Shown here one piece after another: positions 17,380 to 25,467 of a stretch of DNA of 28,711 nucleotides (position 1 is its first letter; each line of letters starts with the position of its first letter). The notes beneath the pieces are model-generated. The model ran no database searches and was not told the origin of the DNA. It saw only the letters and a list, made by a program, of their open reading frames with translations. The position numbers and the translations under genes are program-made. Source of the stretch: Agrobacterium fabrum (lineage in GTDB: Bacteria; Pseudomonadota; Alphaproteobacteria; Rhizobiales; Rhizobiaceae); NCBI GenBank assembly GCA_003241215.1, contig QFOL01000020.1, forward strand, positions 1-28,711, given 5' to 3'.

Positions 17380-18891
17380 TCACTGAACCTTCAGGCGCAG
17401 CACATGATAGGACAGCGCCGGCACGGAGCCCTTCAACGCCCCATCCTCGACGCCGACACCGCTGCCCGGCGCCGGCACGACACGATCCGGCTGATCCGGG
17501 CCGTTGCCAACACGCAGATCATATCCCGCCATGGCAAGATGCAGATCAAGCGTCGCCGAGGAGAACCCGGTGAGGCTGACATTGATCTCGGCCGCCTCGG
17601 TGAGATGCCGGTTAAGCACGAACAGCGTCACCATGCCTTCCGCCTCATCGAAGACACCGGCGACATCGAGATATTTGACGTCATCCGCCGCGTTGCAATC
17701 GTAAGTCGGGCAATCGACGGCGACATTCAGCGCAACGCCGCGGCCATAAAGCGAGGCGAACTGATAGGGATAATAGATCGTCTGACGCCAGGCCGGCCCA
17801 CCCTTTTCCGCCCGGATGGGGGCGATGACGTTAACGAGCTGGGCGATGCAGGCGATGCGCACCCGATCCGAGCGGCGGATGAATTCGTTGAGCAGGCCGG
17901 CAACGAAAAGCGCGTCCTCGAAATTATAGGTCTCTTCCAGAAGCGCCGGCGCTTCCGGCCAGTCCCAGCTCTTGATGCGTTTGCCGTCTTCCTGGCGGAT
18001 ATGATACCAGACGTTCCATTCGTCGAAGCAGATGGACACATCGTTTTTAGCGCGCTTCTTGGCCTTCACATAATCTATGACGCCGGCGATGGTCTGGATA
18101 TAGCGGCCCGTCTCTTCGATCTTGCCGAAATAATTCAGCGTGTCGCGGCTGTTATTGCCGAAATATTTGTGCAGCGAGATGTGATCGACATTCTCATAAC
18201 ATTCCTCAAGCACCTCGCGTTCCCATTCGGGATAGGTCGGCATGCCGTCATTGGAACTGCCGCAGACGATTGCTTCGATGGTGGGATCGAAACCCTTGAA
18301 AGCCTTGGCGGTTTCGTTGGCCAGGCGGCCATATTCCACCGCCGTCTTGTGGCCGATCTGCCAGGGGCCGTCCATTTCGTTGCCGAGGCACCACATTTTC
18401 ACGCCGTGCGGCTTCTCGGCGCCATGGCTGCGGCGCAGGTCGCTGAGCGTCGTGCCACGCGGAAAATTCACATATTCGAGGAAGTTGCGGGCATCATCCA
18501 GACCACGCGAACCCAGATTGACGGCGAGCATCATCTCGATACCGGCCATCTGCGCCCAGTCGGCAAATTCGTTGATGCCGATCTGGTTGGTTTCCTTCGA
18601 ACGCCATGCGAGGTCGAGACGGATGGGGCGCTTGTCGCGCGGGCCGATGCCGTCCTCCCAGCGATAGGCGGAAACGAAGTTACCGCCGGGATAACGGATG
18701 GCGGGAATTTTCAGGTCCCGCACGAATTTCAGAACATCCTTGCGAAAGCCGTTCTCATCCGCCTGCGGATGGTCGGGCTCGTAAATCCCGCCATAGATCG
18801 CACGCCCCATATGCTCGATGAAGGCGGAATAAAGACGATCGTCGATACGCCCGATCCGGAAGTCCCGGTGGACTGAAACCCGCGCTTTCAT
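17380..18891 (-). CDS. abfA: Alpha-L-arabinofuranosidase, GH51
   Basis: This 503-residue intracellular exo-enzyme removes terminal alpha-L-arabinofuranosyl residues from arabinan, arabinoxylan or arabinogalactan oligosaccharides with retention of configuration. The GH51 clan A barrel motifs are clear: RIDDRLYSAFIEHMGRAIYGGIY at the start, RYPGGNFVSAYRWEDGIGP (66-84), acid/base Glu172 in CLGNEMDGPW and nucleophile Glu291 in CFDEWNVWYH. A C-terminal beta-sandwich of about 140 residues ends in SYHVLRLKVQ. Length and architecture match the family. There is no signal peptide, so cleavage follows uptake by the adjacent importer. GGAGGAG precedes the ATG by about 6 nt. Operator-like repeats lie 27-60 bp upstream, suggesting a regulated internal promoter in addition to read-through from the regulator gene. 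Confidence 0.96.
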   Translation of the reverse strand: MKARVSVHRDFRIGRIDDRLYSAFIEHMGRAIYGGIYEPDHPQADENGFRKDVLKFVRDLKIPAIRYPGGNFVSAYRWEDGIGPRDKRPIRLDLAWRSKETNQIGINEFADWAQMAGIEMMLAVNLGSRGLDDARNFLEYVNFPRGTTLSDLRRSHGAEKPHGVKMWCLGNEMDGPWQIGHKTAVEYGRLANETAKAFKGFDPTIEAIVCGSSNDGMPTYPEWEREVLEECYENVDHISLHKYFGNNSRDTLNYFGKIEETGRYIQTIAGVIDYVKAKKRAKNDVSICFDEWNVWYHIRQEDGKRIKSWDWPEAPALLEETYNFEDALFVAGLLNEFIRRSDRVRIACIAQLVNVIAPIRAEKGGPAWRQTIYYPYQFASLYGRGVALNVAVDCPTYDCNAADDVKYLDVAGVFDEAEGMVTLFVLNRHLTEAAEINVSLTGFSSATLDLHLAMAGYDLRVGNGPDQPDRVVPAPGSGVGVEDGALKGSVPALSYHVLRLKVQ

Positions 18892-18917
18892 AAGGCTCTC
18901 CTCCCCTGCGCATTTAA

Positions 18918-19004
18918 ATCATAAAATATGATATAAACCATATTTGATAATATAGTTGCCGAGGGAATCCGCGCCTGTCAACCGCGAAAATCATACTTTT
19001 GAAA
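18918..19004. promoter_or_regulatory. Tandem operator-like palindromes upstream of abfA
   Basis: ATCATA-AAA-TATGAT (18918-18932) is a perfect inverted repeat. A second copy, ACCATATTTGATAAT (18937-18951), matches the first site's complement at 12 of 15 positions, and its centre is 19 bp from the first, about two helical turns. A weaker third copy starts ATCATACTTTTG at 18990. All lie in the 123 bp between the regulator stop and abfA. The natural candidate ligand is the adjacent ArsR-like regulator. Confidence 0.6.
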
Positions 19005-19014
19005 ATTGACTGGC

Positions 19015-19944
19015 TCAGCCTGCGGTGCGCAGGCGCAGGACGATATCCTGATCGTAATTTCCGAACCCGCGGCCGAAAATATTCAGCCCGCCCGGATGTT
19101 TTGCATCGGCCTTGACCTCGATGCGCAACCGGATGGAACGGTGGCTGGTAAGGTCGATATCCGCGAGGGTAACGTCGGAAATCCGCGTGCCGTCGACATA
19201 GGTTCCCTGCGCGGTGATGCGCCAGGTCTTGAGCATGCCGTATTGGGAACCGGAAAGCTTCCACCAGTCGGGCGTGAAAGCGCCCCGCTTGTCGCCGAAG
19301 TCGCCGGGCGAGGTCCAGACCCCGATTTCCCTGCCGTTGACGGACAGCGTGATATCGGACGGCCAGTTGCTGTGCGTTCCCGGCACCTCGGAGCTGACCT
19401 CCATGGAAAACTCGATTTCCTCGACTTCCCGCCCCTGAATCTTGGCATTATTGGGAAACTGATATTCCACGAAGCCGGAGGTCAGCCACAGCAGCGCCGC
19501 CTTCATCCGGTCAGGGTCCATGAATGTATCTGGCACATCGAGGAGCCCGATGATGCCTTCCGGCGAGCAGATGCCGCAGGGCGCGGTCACCGAACTCTGG
19601 GTGTAGAGGCCAAGCGGCATGGCCACCGCGATGTAATTGGAGGCCGCCGGCGTCTCCGGTTTTCGGAAGGACACGATGAGTTCGTCGCAGGTGGCGAAGC
19701 AGATCTTCTGGCTGCCCTTGCGCGCCTTGCGCGTTTCGGTTCGCAGCAACCCCGCCTCTTCGAGAACGGCCACGCCGGCGGAAACGGTGGACTGGGGCAG
19801 ATCCAGCCGCTGCGCGATCTCGTTGACATTCAGGCCGCTCGTCTCATGCAGCAGCTTCAATATCTGCACACGGATCAGCGACGCGGCCGCTTTCAGCACA
19901 TCGAATTCTTTTTCAGCATCAACGAGGAGGAAATTGGGGGCCAT
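19015..19944 (-). CDS. Transcriptional regulator, ArsR-like HTH plus beta-rich C-terminal domain
   Basis: This 309-residue one-component regulator has residues about 12-80 forming an ArsR-type winged helix (AASLIRVQILKLLHETSGLNVNEIAQRLDLPQSTVSAGVAVLEEAGLL). A beta-rich region follows from about 120, with CGICSPEGIIG, the pair NWPSDITLSVNGREIGVW / TSPGDFGDKRG and a final GLNIFGRGFGNYDQDIVLRLR strand set. I recall this arrangement from COG4189-type predicted regulators often found near arabinofuranosidase genes. The C-terminal half would be a sugar-sensing domain rather than a metal sensor, since no ArsR metal-binding cysteine motif is seen in the HTH. It is the first gene before abfA and probably controls the operon through the ATCATA repeats. 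The ribosome-binding site is weak (GAAGATTAGAGA). In its own promoter region CCAGA (19969-19973) and TCTGG (19982-19986) form a possible further operator. Confidence 0.85.
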   Translation of the reverse strand: MAPNFLLVDAEKEFDVLKAAASLIRVQILKLLHETSGLNVNEIAQRLDLPQSTVSAGVAVLEEAGLLRTETRKARKGSQKICFATCDELIVSFRKPETPAASNYIAVAMPLGLYTQSSVTAPCGICSPEGIIGLLDVPDTFMDPDRMKAALLWLTSGFVEYQFPNNAKIQGREVEEIEFSMEVSSEVPGTHSNWPSDITLSVNGREIGVWTSPGDFGDKRGAFTPDWWKLSGSQYGMLKTWRITAQGTYVDGTRISDVTLADIDLTSHRSIRLRIEVKADAKHPGGLNIFGRGFGNYDQDIVLRLRTAG

Positions 19945-20062
19945 TCTCTAATCTTCAGATTTATCGATCCAGATCAGAATTTCTGGCTTAAATGCCCTGT
20001 CCTTGTCCAGTGCTGTTTGTCGTACAGCCGCATCTGGGATCGCTCCCTGGGACGCAAGCCAT

Positions 20063-20103
20063 AAAAAAGCACCGCCAGGCGGCCGGAAAGCCGCAGGCGG
20101 TGC
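20063..20103 (-). terminator. Strong Rho-independent terminator after the Tat-type binding-protein gene
   Basis: GCACCGCC (20069-20076) pairs with GGCGGTGC (20096-20103), and an inner stem GCGGC (20079-20083) with GCCGC (20090-20094) extends it. On the minus strand the stem is followed by six T residues (20068-20063). It lies 11 bp after the binding-protein stop and separates it from the arabinoside regulator gene, so the binding protein is transcribed alone. Confidence 0.93.
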
Positions 20104-20114
20104 CCCTTCTGTCG

Positions 20115-21407
20115 TCAACCGCGCTTGCGCAGGGTCCGCGTGCCGGTGTCGACAAGATTTTGCGCCGTCTCATCGATGCTGGCGCGGCCGAAGGCGAGCG
20201 AATCGGCAATCGGGCGCATCACACCGCGGTCGAACTCATTGGCGCCGATCGGGGCGGGTTCCGGATAGGGATCGAGCTTGCCGGACAGGCTCTCGATATA
20301 ATCCACCGTCTTGCGCTCTGTTTCGTTGAGGCTCGGTAACACCGCCTCACGCACCTTCTTTGCCGGCGGCACACCGCGTTCGACACCGAGAACCTTGCCC
20401 GCTTCCAGATCGTTGACGAAGAAGTTGATGAACTTCGCCGCCGCTTCCGGGTTGGTGGATGTGGACGAAATGCACCAGATGAGGCCCGGCCGATAATAAT
20501 GGCCGGTCGGCTTGCCCGCGCCCTCGCCCGGCAGCATGCCGATGGACAAAGTCTTCTTGTTGAGCGCCTGATAACCGACAAGCTGGTTGGAATAGGCAAA
20601 GCCGATTGCCGAATTGCCAAGCGTCAGCGCGTTGGATTCAATGGTGTTGTCATCGCGCGTCTGGATATCGGCGGAAACGCAGAGCTTGTTCTCGCGCAGA
20701 TCCTCCCAATAGGCGAACCATTCCTTGGCGTCTTCCTTGTTGAAGCCGATGGTGCCGTCCTGGAACAGCAGCTTGCCGCGCTGGCGCAGCCAGACATCGA
20801 AGACATAATGGTAACGCGCGCCATAGGGCACCGCCCAGTAATTGCGCTTTGCCGGGCCGTTCTTCTTGAAATCGCGCGCCAGTTCCGCGAGCGCCTTCCA
20901 GGTAATCTGGCCTTCCGGCATGGAGAGGCCGGCTTCCTTCAGCGCCTCGGCATCATACATCATGCAGAAGGAATTGAGCCCGAGACCGACACCGTAGAGC
21001 TTGCCGTCGATACGGCAAAGATCGATCTCACTCTTGCCGAAACTGGAAAGATCAAGCGACTTGCCGACAAACTGGTCCAGCTCCATGCAGGCGCCGCGGC
21101 CGGAATAATCGGCGATGGTGGACGGTTCGAGCTGGAAGATATCGGCGACATTGCGCCCTGCCATGGATGTCGCAAGCTTGGTCCAGTAATCGGAACCGGC
21201 GATCATCTCCCCGCTGACCACCGTTTGCGGATCGGCCTTCTGGTAAAGCGCGATCACCTCATTGGTGCGCCTGTTACGGTCGGCCGAACCCCACCACACG
21301 CAGCGCAGCCGGGTTTCGGCCGCAACCGCGCGGAAACCGCCCGCCGCCGCACCGAGACCGGCCAACGCCGCCGTGACCAAAAATCCGCGCCTATCGATCG
21401 TTTGCAT
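20115..21407 (-). CDS. Sugar ABC transporter solute-binding protein, Tat-exported, orphan
   Basis: This is a 430-residue family 1 solute-binding protein. The N-terminus DRRGFLVTAALAGLGAAAGG carries a twin-arginine motif and a moderately hydrophobic core, pointing to Tat export, unlike the Sec signals of the two other binding proteins here. The mature part shows LRCVWWGSADRNRRTNEVI, ADIFQLEPSTIADYSGRG, GKLYGVGLGLNSFCMMYD and FINFFVNDLEAGKVLG. GGAGGAG precedes the ATG. No permease gene is in its transcription unit, since a strong terminator follows directly. It is divergent from the LacI-DUF2264 operon across a TTGCAA-rich control region, so it probably serves that pathway. Its permeases may be those encoded at 26.4-28.7 kb and beyond; this pairing is inference. 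Confidence 0.92.
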   Translation of the reverse strand: MQTIDRRGFLVTAALAGLGAAAGGFRAVAAETRLRCVWWGSADRNRRTNEVIALYQKADPQTVVSGEMIAGSDYWTKLATSMAGRNVADIFQLEPSTIADYSGRGACMELDQFVGKSLDLSSFGKSEIDLCRIDGKLYGVGLGLNSFCMMYDAEALKEAGLSMPEGQITWKALAELARDFKKNGPAKRNYWAVPYGARYHYVFDVWLRQRGKLLFQDGTIGFNKEDAKEWFAYWEDLRENKLCVSADIQTRDDNTIESNALTLGNSAIGFAYSNQLVGYQALNKKTLSIGMLPGEGAGKPTGHYYRPGLIWCISSTSTNPEAAAKFINFFVNDLEAGKVLGVERGVPPAKKVREAVLPSLNETERKTVDYIESLSGKLDPYPEPAPIGANEFDRGVMRPIADSLAFGRASIDETAQNLVDTGTRTLRKRG

Positions 21408-21423
21408 CTGCTCCTCCCGCGTT

Positions 21424-21505
21424 TTGCAAATTTTTCAGATACCACTTAAATTCTTGCAAATTTTCTTAGTTTGCAATATTTGCATCATATTATATTTTTT
21501 TGCAA
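21424..21505. promoter_or_regulatory. Cluster of TTGCAA operators between the binding-protein and LacI genes
   Basis: The 112-bp divergent region contains four TTGCAA hexamers (21424, 21454, 21471, 21500) plus TTGCAT at 21480. They build overlapping inverted repeats: TGCAA-TAT-TTGCA (21472-21484), and TTGCAAA (21454-21460) facing TTTGCAA (21470-21476). The surrounding DNA is AT-rich, as in promoters. The last copy ends 14 bp before the LacI ATG. Autoregulation by the LacI protein and co-control of the divergent binding-protein gene are the likely functions. Confidence 0.7.
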
Positions 21506-21519
21506 GCGCAGGAGACGAT

Positions 21520-22584
21520 ATGAACGATACGCCCGACATCAGCCGCCCGCGCCAGTCGGATATCGCCCAGCGCGCCGGCGTTTCCATCAGCACCGTTTCG
21601 CGTGTTCTGGCCGGGGAAAAGGGCATCAGCGCGTCGATCCAGACCAAGGTTCTGGGCGTGGCGGCGGAGCTCGGCTACCCCCTGCGCCCGGTCACCAGCC
21701 AGGCTGGCGGCGTGCCGCTGGAGGGAAAGACGATCCTTGCGCTCATGTCGGCCGAACGGGCGACCGGCGATATCGGCGCTTTCTACCATGATATTTTCGA
21801 CACGCTGCGCAGCCTTGCCCAGACGGACGGTTTCGAGCTGGATATCCGGCTCCTGCACCAGAAACAGATCGACGACGCGCTGACGCAGCGGGTCTGCGAG
21901 GTCGACGGCCTTCTCGCCATCGGCCTCGATCCCGAGGAGGAGATCATCCACCGCATCACCCAGGGTGTATTGCAGCCGGTTCTGGTCAACAGCGCCGATC
22001 CGTCAATGGCGCTCGACTGCGTTTCGCCCTCCAATTTTTACGGCGGCGCGCTGGCGGCGCGGCGGCTCCTGGACCTTGGCCACCGCAAGGTCGCCTATAT
22101 CGGCCCCCACCACCGCCACACCATCAGGGAACGCATGCGCGGCTTCCGCCACACGATCCTCGAGGAAGAGGGAACCACCTATGAGGAATTCCTGCTGTCA
22201 ACGGCGGAGAGCGGCTTCGGGCAGGCGGGCGAGGCGGTTCGCCAGCTGCGCGCCAAACACCCCGACATGACCGGCATTTTCTGCATGAATGACGCCATTG
22301 CGCTTGGCGCACTGGGTGCGGCGCAGGAGCTTGGCCTCGGTGTGCCGGATGATCTTTCCATCATCGGTTTCGATGACCTGCCCTTTGCCGAGCTGTCCAC
22401 CCCGCGCCTCAGCACCATCCGCGTCGACCGCCGCGAGATCGCCCGCGAGGCCGTGGAATTGTTGCGGCGCCGGCTGACGGAACCTTCCGCCAATGCCCGG
22501 CAGGTACAGCTCGGCGTGCAGCTGGTGGAAGGCCAGACCGCCGGCAAGGCAAAAAAGACGGGAAAGGCGACAGGCGATGCATGA
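21520..22584 (+). CDS. LacI-family transcriptional regulator
   Basis: This is a 354-residue LacI/GalR regulator. The N-terminal HTH is RQSDIAQRAGVSISTVSRVLAG (about 11-32), followed by a hinge-helix region and a periplasmic-binding-protein-like effector domain. Conserved family elements include LGHRKVAYIGP, ERMRGFRHTI, GIFCMNDAIALGALGAAQELGLGVPDDLSIIGFDDLPFAEL and STPRLSTIRVDRREIAREAVELL. The ATG at 21520 is preferred because AGGAGA lies upstream and the protein then starts just before the HTH. A longer open frame to 21262 would cross the operator region and the divergent gene. It is the first gene of a four-gene operon and probably represses that operon and the divergent binding-protein gene until a pathway sugar or intermediate binds. 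The effector is unknown. Confidence 0.94.
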   Translation: MNDTPDISRPRQSDIAQRAGVSISTVSRVLAGEKGISASIQTKVLGVAAELGYPLRPVTSQAGGVPLEGKTILALMSAERATGDIGAFYHDIFDTLRSLAQTDGFELDIRLLHQKQIDDALTQRVCEVDGLLAIGLDPEEEIIHRITQGVLQPVLVNSADPSMALDCVSPSNFYGGALAARRLLDLGHRKVAYIGPHHRHTIRERMRGFRHTILEEEGTTYEEFLLSTAESGFGQAGEAVRQLRAKHPDMTGIFCMNDAIALGALGAAQELGLGVPDDLSIIGFDDLPFAELSTPRLSTIRVDRREIAREAVELLRRRLTEPSANARQVQLGVQLVEGQTAGKAKKTGKATGDA

Positions 22585-24454
22585 CACCATGAGCAAACTC
22601 AATATGGCCAGATTCAATCCGCTGCACGGCAATCCGCTCAAAAGCCGCGCCGATGTGCGGCGGGCGCTGGACGACAGCTTCGCGCCGCTTCTTCCCTATT
22701 TTTCGCAGGGCGGCGCCAGGGTGGCGCTCAGCGGGACCGCCGCGCATTTCGACAGGGCGGCGGCCGATCTGGAAGGTTTCGCCCGCCCTCTCTGGGGCAT
22801 CGCACCGCTTGCGCTGAGCGGCGATCACTTCGACCATTGGCCGCTTCTGGCGCGGGGAATAGCCAATGGCACCGATCCTGCCCATCCCGACTACTGGGGT
22901 GACGTCCGCCAGAAGGATCAGCGGCTGGTGGAACTTGCCGCGCTTGGTTTTTCGCTGCGGCTTGCGCCGCAGCACCTCTGGGAGCCGCTGTCCGGCACCC
23001 AGAAGGACAATCTGCGCCACTATCTCCTGACGGCGCGCGAGCGTAATTACGCCGATAATAACTGGAAGTTCTTCCGGGTGATGGTCGATATGGCGCTCGA
23101 TCACCTCGGCATCGATTTCGACCGCAGCCTGACGGAAACATTCAAAACGGAACTGGACGGGTTTTATATCGCCGACGGCTGGTATCGCGACGGCAATTAT
23201 CGCCGCATCGACCATTACATCGCCTTCGCCATGCATTTTTACGGCCTGATCTACGCGAAGCTCAGCCAGCCTGACGACGCCTTTGCCGCGCGCTACCGTG
23301 AGCGCGCCCGCCTCTTCGCCGCCGATTTCGCAAGCTGGTTCGACGAGGATGGCGGCGCGCTGGCCTTCGGCCGTTCCATGACCTACCGCTTCGCCTGCGG
23401 CGGTTTCTGGGCCGGCCTTGCCTTTGCCGATGAGGAGGCGTTGCCCTGGGGCGAAATCAAGGGGCTTTATCTACAGCATCTGCGCTGGTGGGCGAAAAAG
23501 CCGATTGCCGACCGCGATGGCGTGCTCTCCATCGGTTATGCCTATCCGCAGCTCACCATGTCGGAAAGCTACAATTCCGCCGGTTCGCCCTATTGGGCCT
23601 TCAAGGCCTTCCTGCCGCTCGCCCTGCCGGAAAGCCATCCCTTCTGGCAGGCGGAGGAAGAGCTGCCCGCGCCCTCCGCAAAACCGCGTCCGCTCGTTCA
23701 TCCCGGCATGGTGATGATAAAAGCCAAGGGCAATGTCACCGCGCTTTCCAGCGGGCAGGAAAACCTTTCCATGCGCGGCGGTCCGGAAAAATATGCCAAA
23801 TTCGCCTATTCCTCCCGTTACGGTTTCGGCGTTGAGGTGGACGAGCGCGGCTTCAGGACCAATGGTTTCGACAATATGCTGGCCTTTTCCGAAGACGGCC
23901 TGCATTACCGCGTGCGCGAAACCAACGAAGAGGTTCTGCTCGCGGGTGAAAACCTGCGGGCGACATGGAAGCCATTCCCGGATGTCGAAGTCGAAACCAC
24001 GCTGGCTGCAGCCGGCGACTGGCATGTCAGGCTGCACCGGATCACGGCCGCACGCCCCCTCTCGATCACCGAAGGCGGGTTTGCGATCAACCGCAACGAT
24101 GGCGACCGCGATGCCGTGCGTGAGGAGACCGGCCAGGCGACGGCCGATTGCGGCACCGACATATCCGCGATTGTCGATCTCGGCTCCAGCATATCGCGCC
24201 ACGGCGTGGCGCTGAAGGCGCTGCCCAATACCAATCTCATCAACGCCAAGACCACCGTGCCGCAATTGCGGGGCGAAATTCCGGCCGGTGAAACCCTGCT
24301 CGCCTGTGCCGTCTTTGCCGGCGTGGCCGGGCCCGAAAGCGAAAGGGCGCTGGCGACCACACCCGCCTTCCCCGATATGGGCGCGCTCGACCGTCTGTTT
24401 GCGGAGCGCGGTGTTCCGGTCAGCAGCATGGCGGCGGCGGGAGAGCCGCAATGA
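22577..24454 (+). CDS. DUF2264 family protein, putative carbohydrate-active enzyme
   Basis: This 625-residue protein matches what I know of DUF2264 (PF10022). The N-terminal 360 residues look like an alpha/alpha-barrel. Motifs include FNPLHGNPLKSRADV near the start, FARPLWGIAPL, DNNWKFFRVMVDMAL, ADGWYRDGNYRRIDHYIAFAMHFYGLIYA and a GRSMTYRF segment. The remaining region is beta-rich (MRGGPEKYAKFAYSSRYGFGVEV, then ETTLAAAGDWHVRLHRI). This helical barrel plus beta-sandwich plan resembles glycoside hydrolases and lyases acting on uronic-acid-containing sugars. From memory the family is linked to CAZy GH154 beta-glucuronidases, but I am not certain. There is no signal peptide, so it is cytoplasmic. 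The ATG overlaps the LacI stop by 8 bp; a second ATG at 22589 is also possible. The last codons overlap the dehydrogenase gene by ATGA. Confidence 0.85.
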   Translation: MHDTMSKLNMARFNPLHGNPLKSRADVRRALDDSFAPLLPYFSQGGARVALSGTAAHFDRAAADLEGFARPLWGIAPLALSGDHFDHWPLLARGIANGTDPAHPDYWGDVRQKDQRLVELAALGFSLRLAPQHLWEPLSGTQKDNLRHYLLTARERNYADNNWKFFRVMVDMALDHLGIDFDRSLTETFKTELDGFYIADGWYRDGNYRRIDHYIAFAMHFYGLIYAKLSQPDDAFAARYRERARLFAADFASWFDEDGGALAFGRSMTYRFACGGFWAGLAFADEEALPWGEIKGLYLQHLRWWAKKPIADRDGVLSIGYAYPQLTMSESYNSAGSPYWAFKAFLPLALPESHPFWQAEEELPAPSAKPRPLVHPGMVMIKAKGNVTALSSGQENLSMRGGPEKYAKFAYSSRYGFGVEVDERGFRTNGFDNMLAFSEDGLHYRVRETNEEVLLAGENLRATWKPFPDVEVETTLAAAGDWHVRLHRITAARPLSITEGGFAINRNDGDRDAVREETGQATADCGTDISAIVDLGSSISRHGVALKALPNTNLINAKTTVPQLRGEIPAGETLLACAVFAGVAGPESERALATTPAFPDMGALDRLFAERGVPVSSMAAAGEPQ

Positions 24455-25467
24455 AGACCCCGCTTCCGCGTCTCAGCCTGGCCATGGACCCGGAACGGAC
24501 CCAGCATGTGCTGACGGCACAGGCGCTTGAGAGGCTGTCACAGAGCGTCGAGATTCTCGACGCCGGGCGGATCTGCGATTTTCACGATCCCTCCCTGAAA
24601 GGGCAGCTCGAGCGGACGGATATTCTGCTGACCGGCTGGGGCTGCCCGGATGTAGGGGCGCGGGAACTCGCCCTGATGCCGCAGCTCAGGTTGATTTCCC
24701 ATGCCGCCGGCACGGTGAAATATTTCCTGTCGCAAGCGGTGTTCGAGCGCGGCATCACCGTCTGCAGCGCGGCGGAGGCAAATGCGCAGCCGGTCGCCGA
24801 ATTTTCGCTGGCGATGATCCTGCTCGCCGGCAAGCGCGCCTTCGGCTTCCGGCGACTTTACCTGGAGCATCGCAACCGCGCGCCTGTCGAGCAATTGCAG
24901 TCGCAGGCCATCGGCAATCTTGGCCTCACGGTCGGCATCGTCGGCGCATCGCGCATCGGCCGACGCGTCATCAATCTGTTGCAGCCCTTCGATCTCAACC
25001 TCATCCTTTTCGATCCGCTTCTAAGCGCTGCGGAGGCGGAAAAGCTCGGCGTATCTCTTGTGTCGCTCGAGGAGCTGATGGCCACCAGCGATGTCATCTC
25101 CCTGCATGCGCCCTCCCTGCCGCAGACCCGACATATGATCGGCGCGGCAGCACTTGCCCGTATGAAGGACGGCGCGACCCTGATCAACACGGCGCGCGGC
25201 GCGCTGGTGGATGAAGACGCGCTTCTGGCCGAACTGAAAACCGGTCGCATCGAAGCGGTCATCGACGTCACCGACCCGGAAGTGCCGCCGCCGGACTCTC
25301 CCTTCTACAGCCTGCCGAACGTCTTCCTCACACCGCATATCGCCGGCGCGACAGGCCTTGAACGTGCAAGGCTCGGTGACATGGCGATTGCCGAGATTGA
25401 GCGTTTTTGCCGGGGCTTTGCGCTGCAACAGCAGGTGCGGCCGGAACATCTGGAACTGATCGCATGA
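24451..25467 (+). CDS. D-isomer-specific 2-hydroxyacid dehydrogenase family protein
   Basis: This 338-residue NAD(P)-dependent oxidoreductase interconverts a D-2-hydroxyacid and a 2-oxoacid. The substrate domain flanks a central Rossmann domain with VGIVGASRIGRRV (161-173). The middle Gly of the usual GxGxxG is Ser167 here, a change I also associate with related sugar-cluster members. The acidic nucleotide selector appears to be Asp188 in LILFDPL, favouring NAD. Catalytic residues are Arg249 (NTARGALVDEDAL), Glu277 (DVTDPEVPP) and His296 (TPHIAGATG). It starts by an ATGA overlap with the DUF2264 gene and ends by an ATGA overlap with the TIM-barrel gene, so the three are translationally coupled. 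Reduction or oxidation of a sugar acid released by the DUF2264 enzyme is a plausible role. The true substrate is not evident. Confidence 0.92.
   Translation: MKTPLPRLSLAMDPERTQHVLTAQALERLSQSVEILDAGRICDFHDPSLKGQLERTDILLTGWGCPDVGARELALMPQLRLISHAAGTVKYFLSQAVFERGITVCSAAEANAQPVAEFSLAMILLAGKRAFGFRRLYLEHRNRAPVEQLQSQAIGNLGLTVGIVGASRIGRRVINLLQPFDLNLILFDPLLSAAEAEKLGVSLVSLEELMATSDVISLHAPSLPQTRHMIGAAALARMKDGATLINTARGALVDEDALLAELKTGRIEAVIDVTDPEVPPPDSPFYSLPNVFLTPHIAGATGLERARLGDMAIAEIERFCRGFALQQQVRPEHLELIA

Noticed and set aside
19945..20062. Possible small gene or riboswitch before the ArsR-like regulator
   Set aside because: No open frame with a ribosome-binding site and no conserved aptamer-like structure is visible; only a short CCAGA/TCTGG pair was found.
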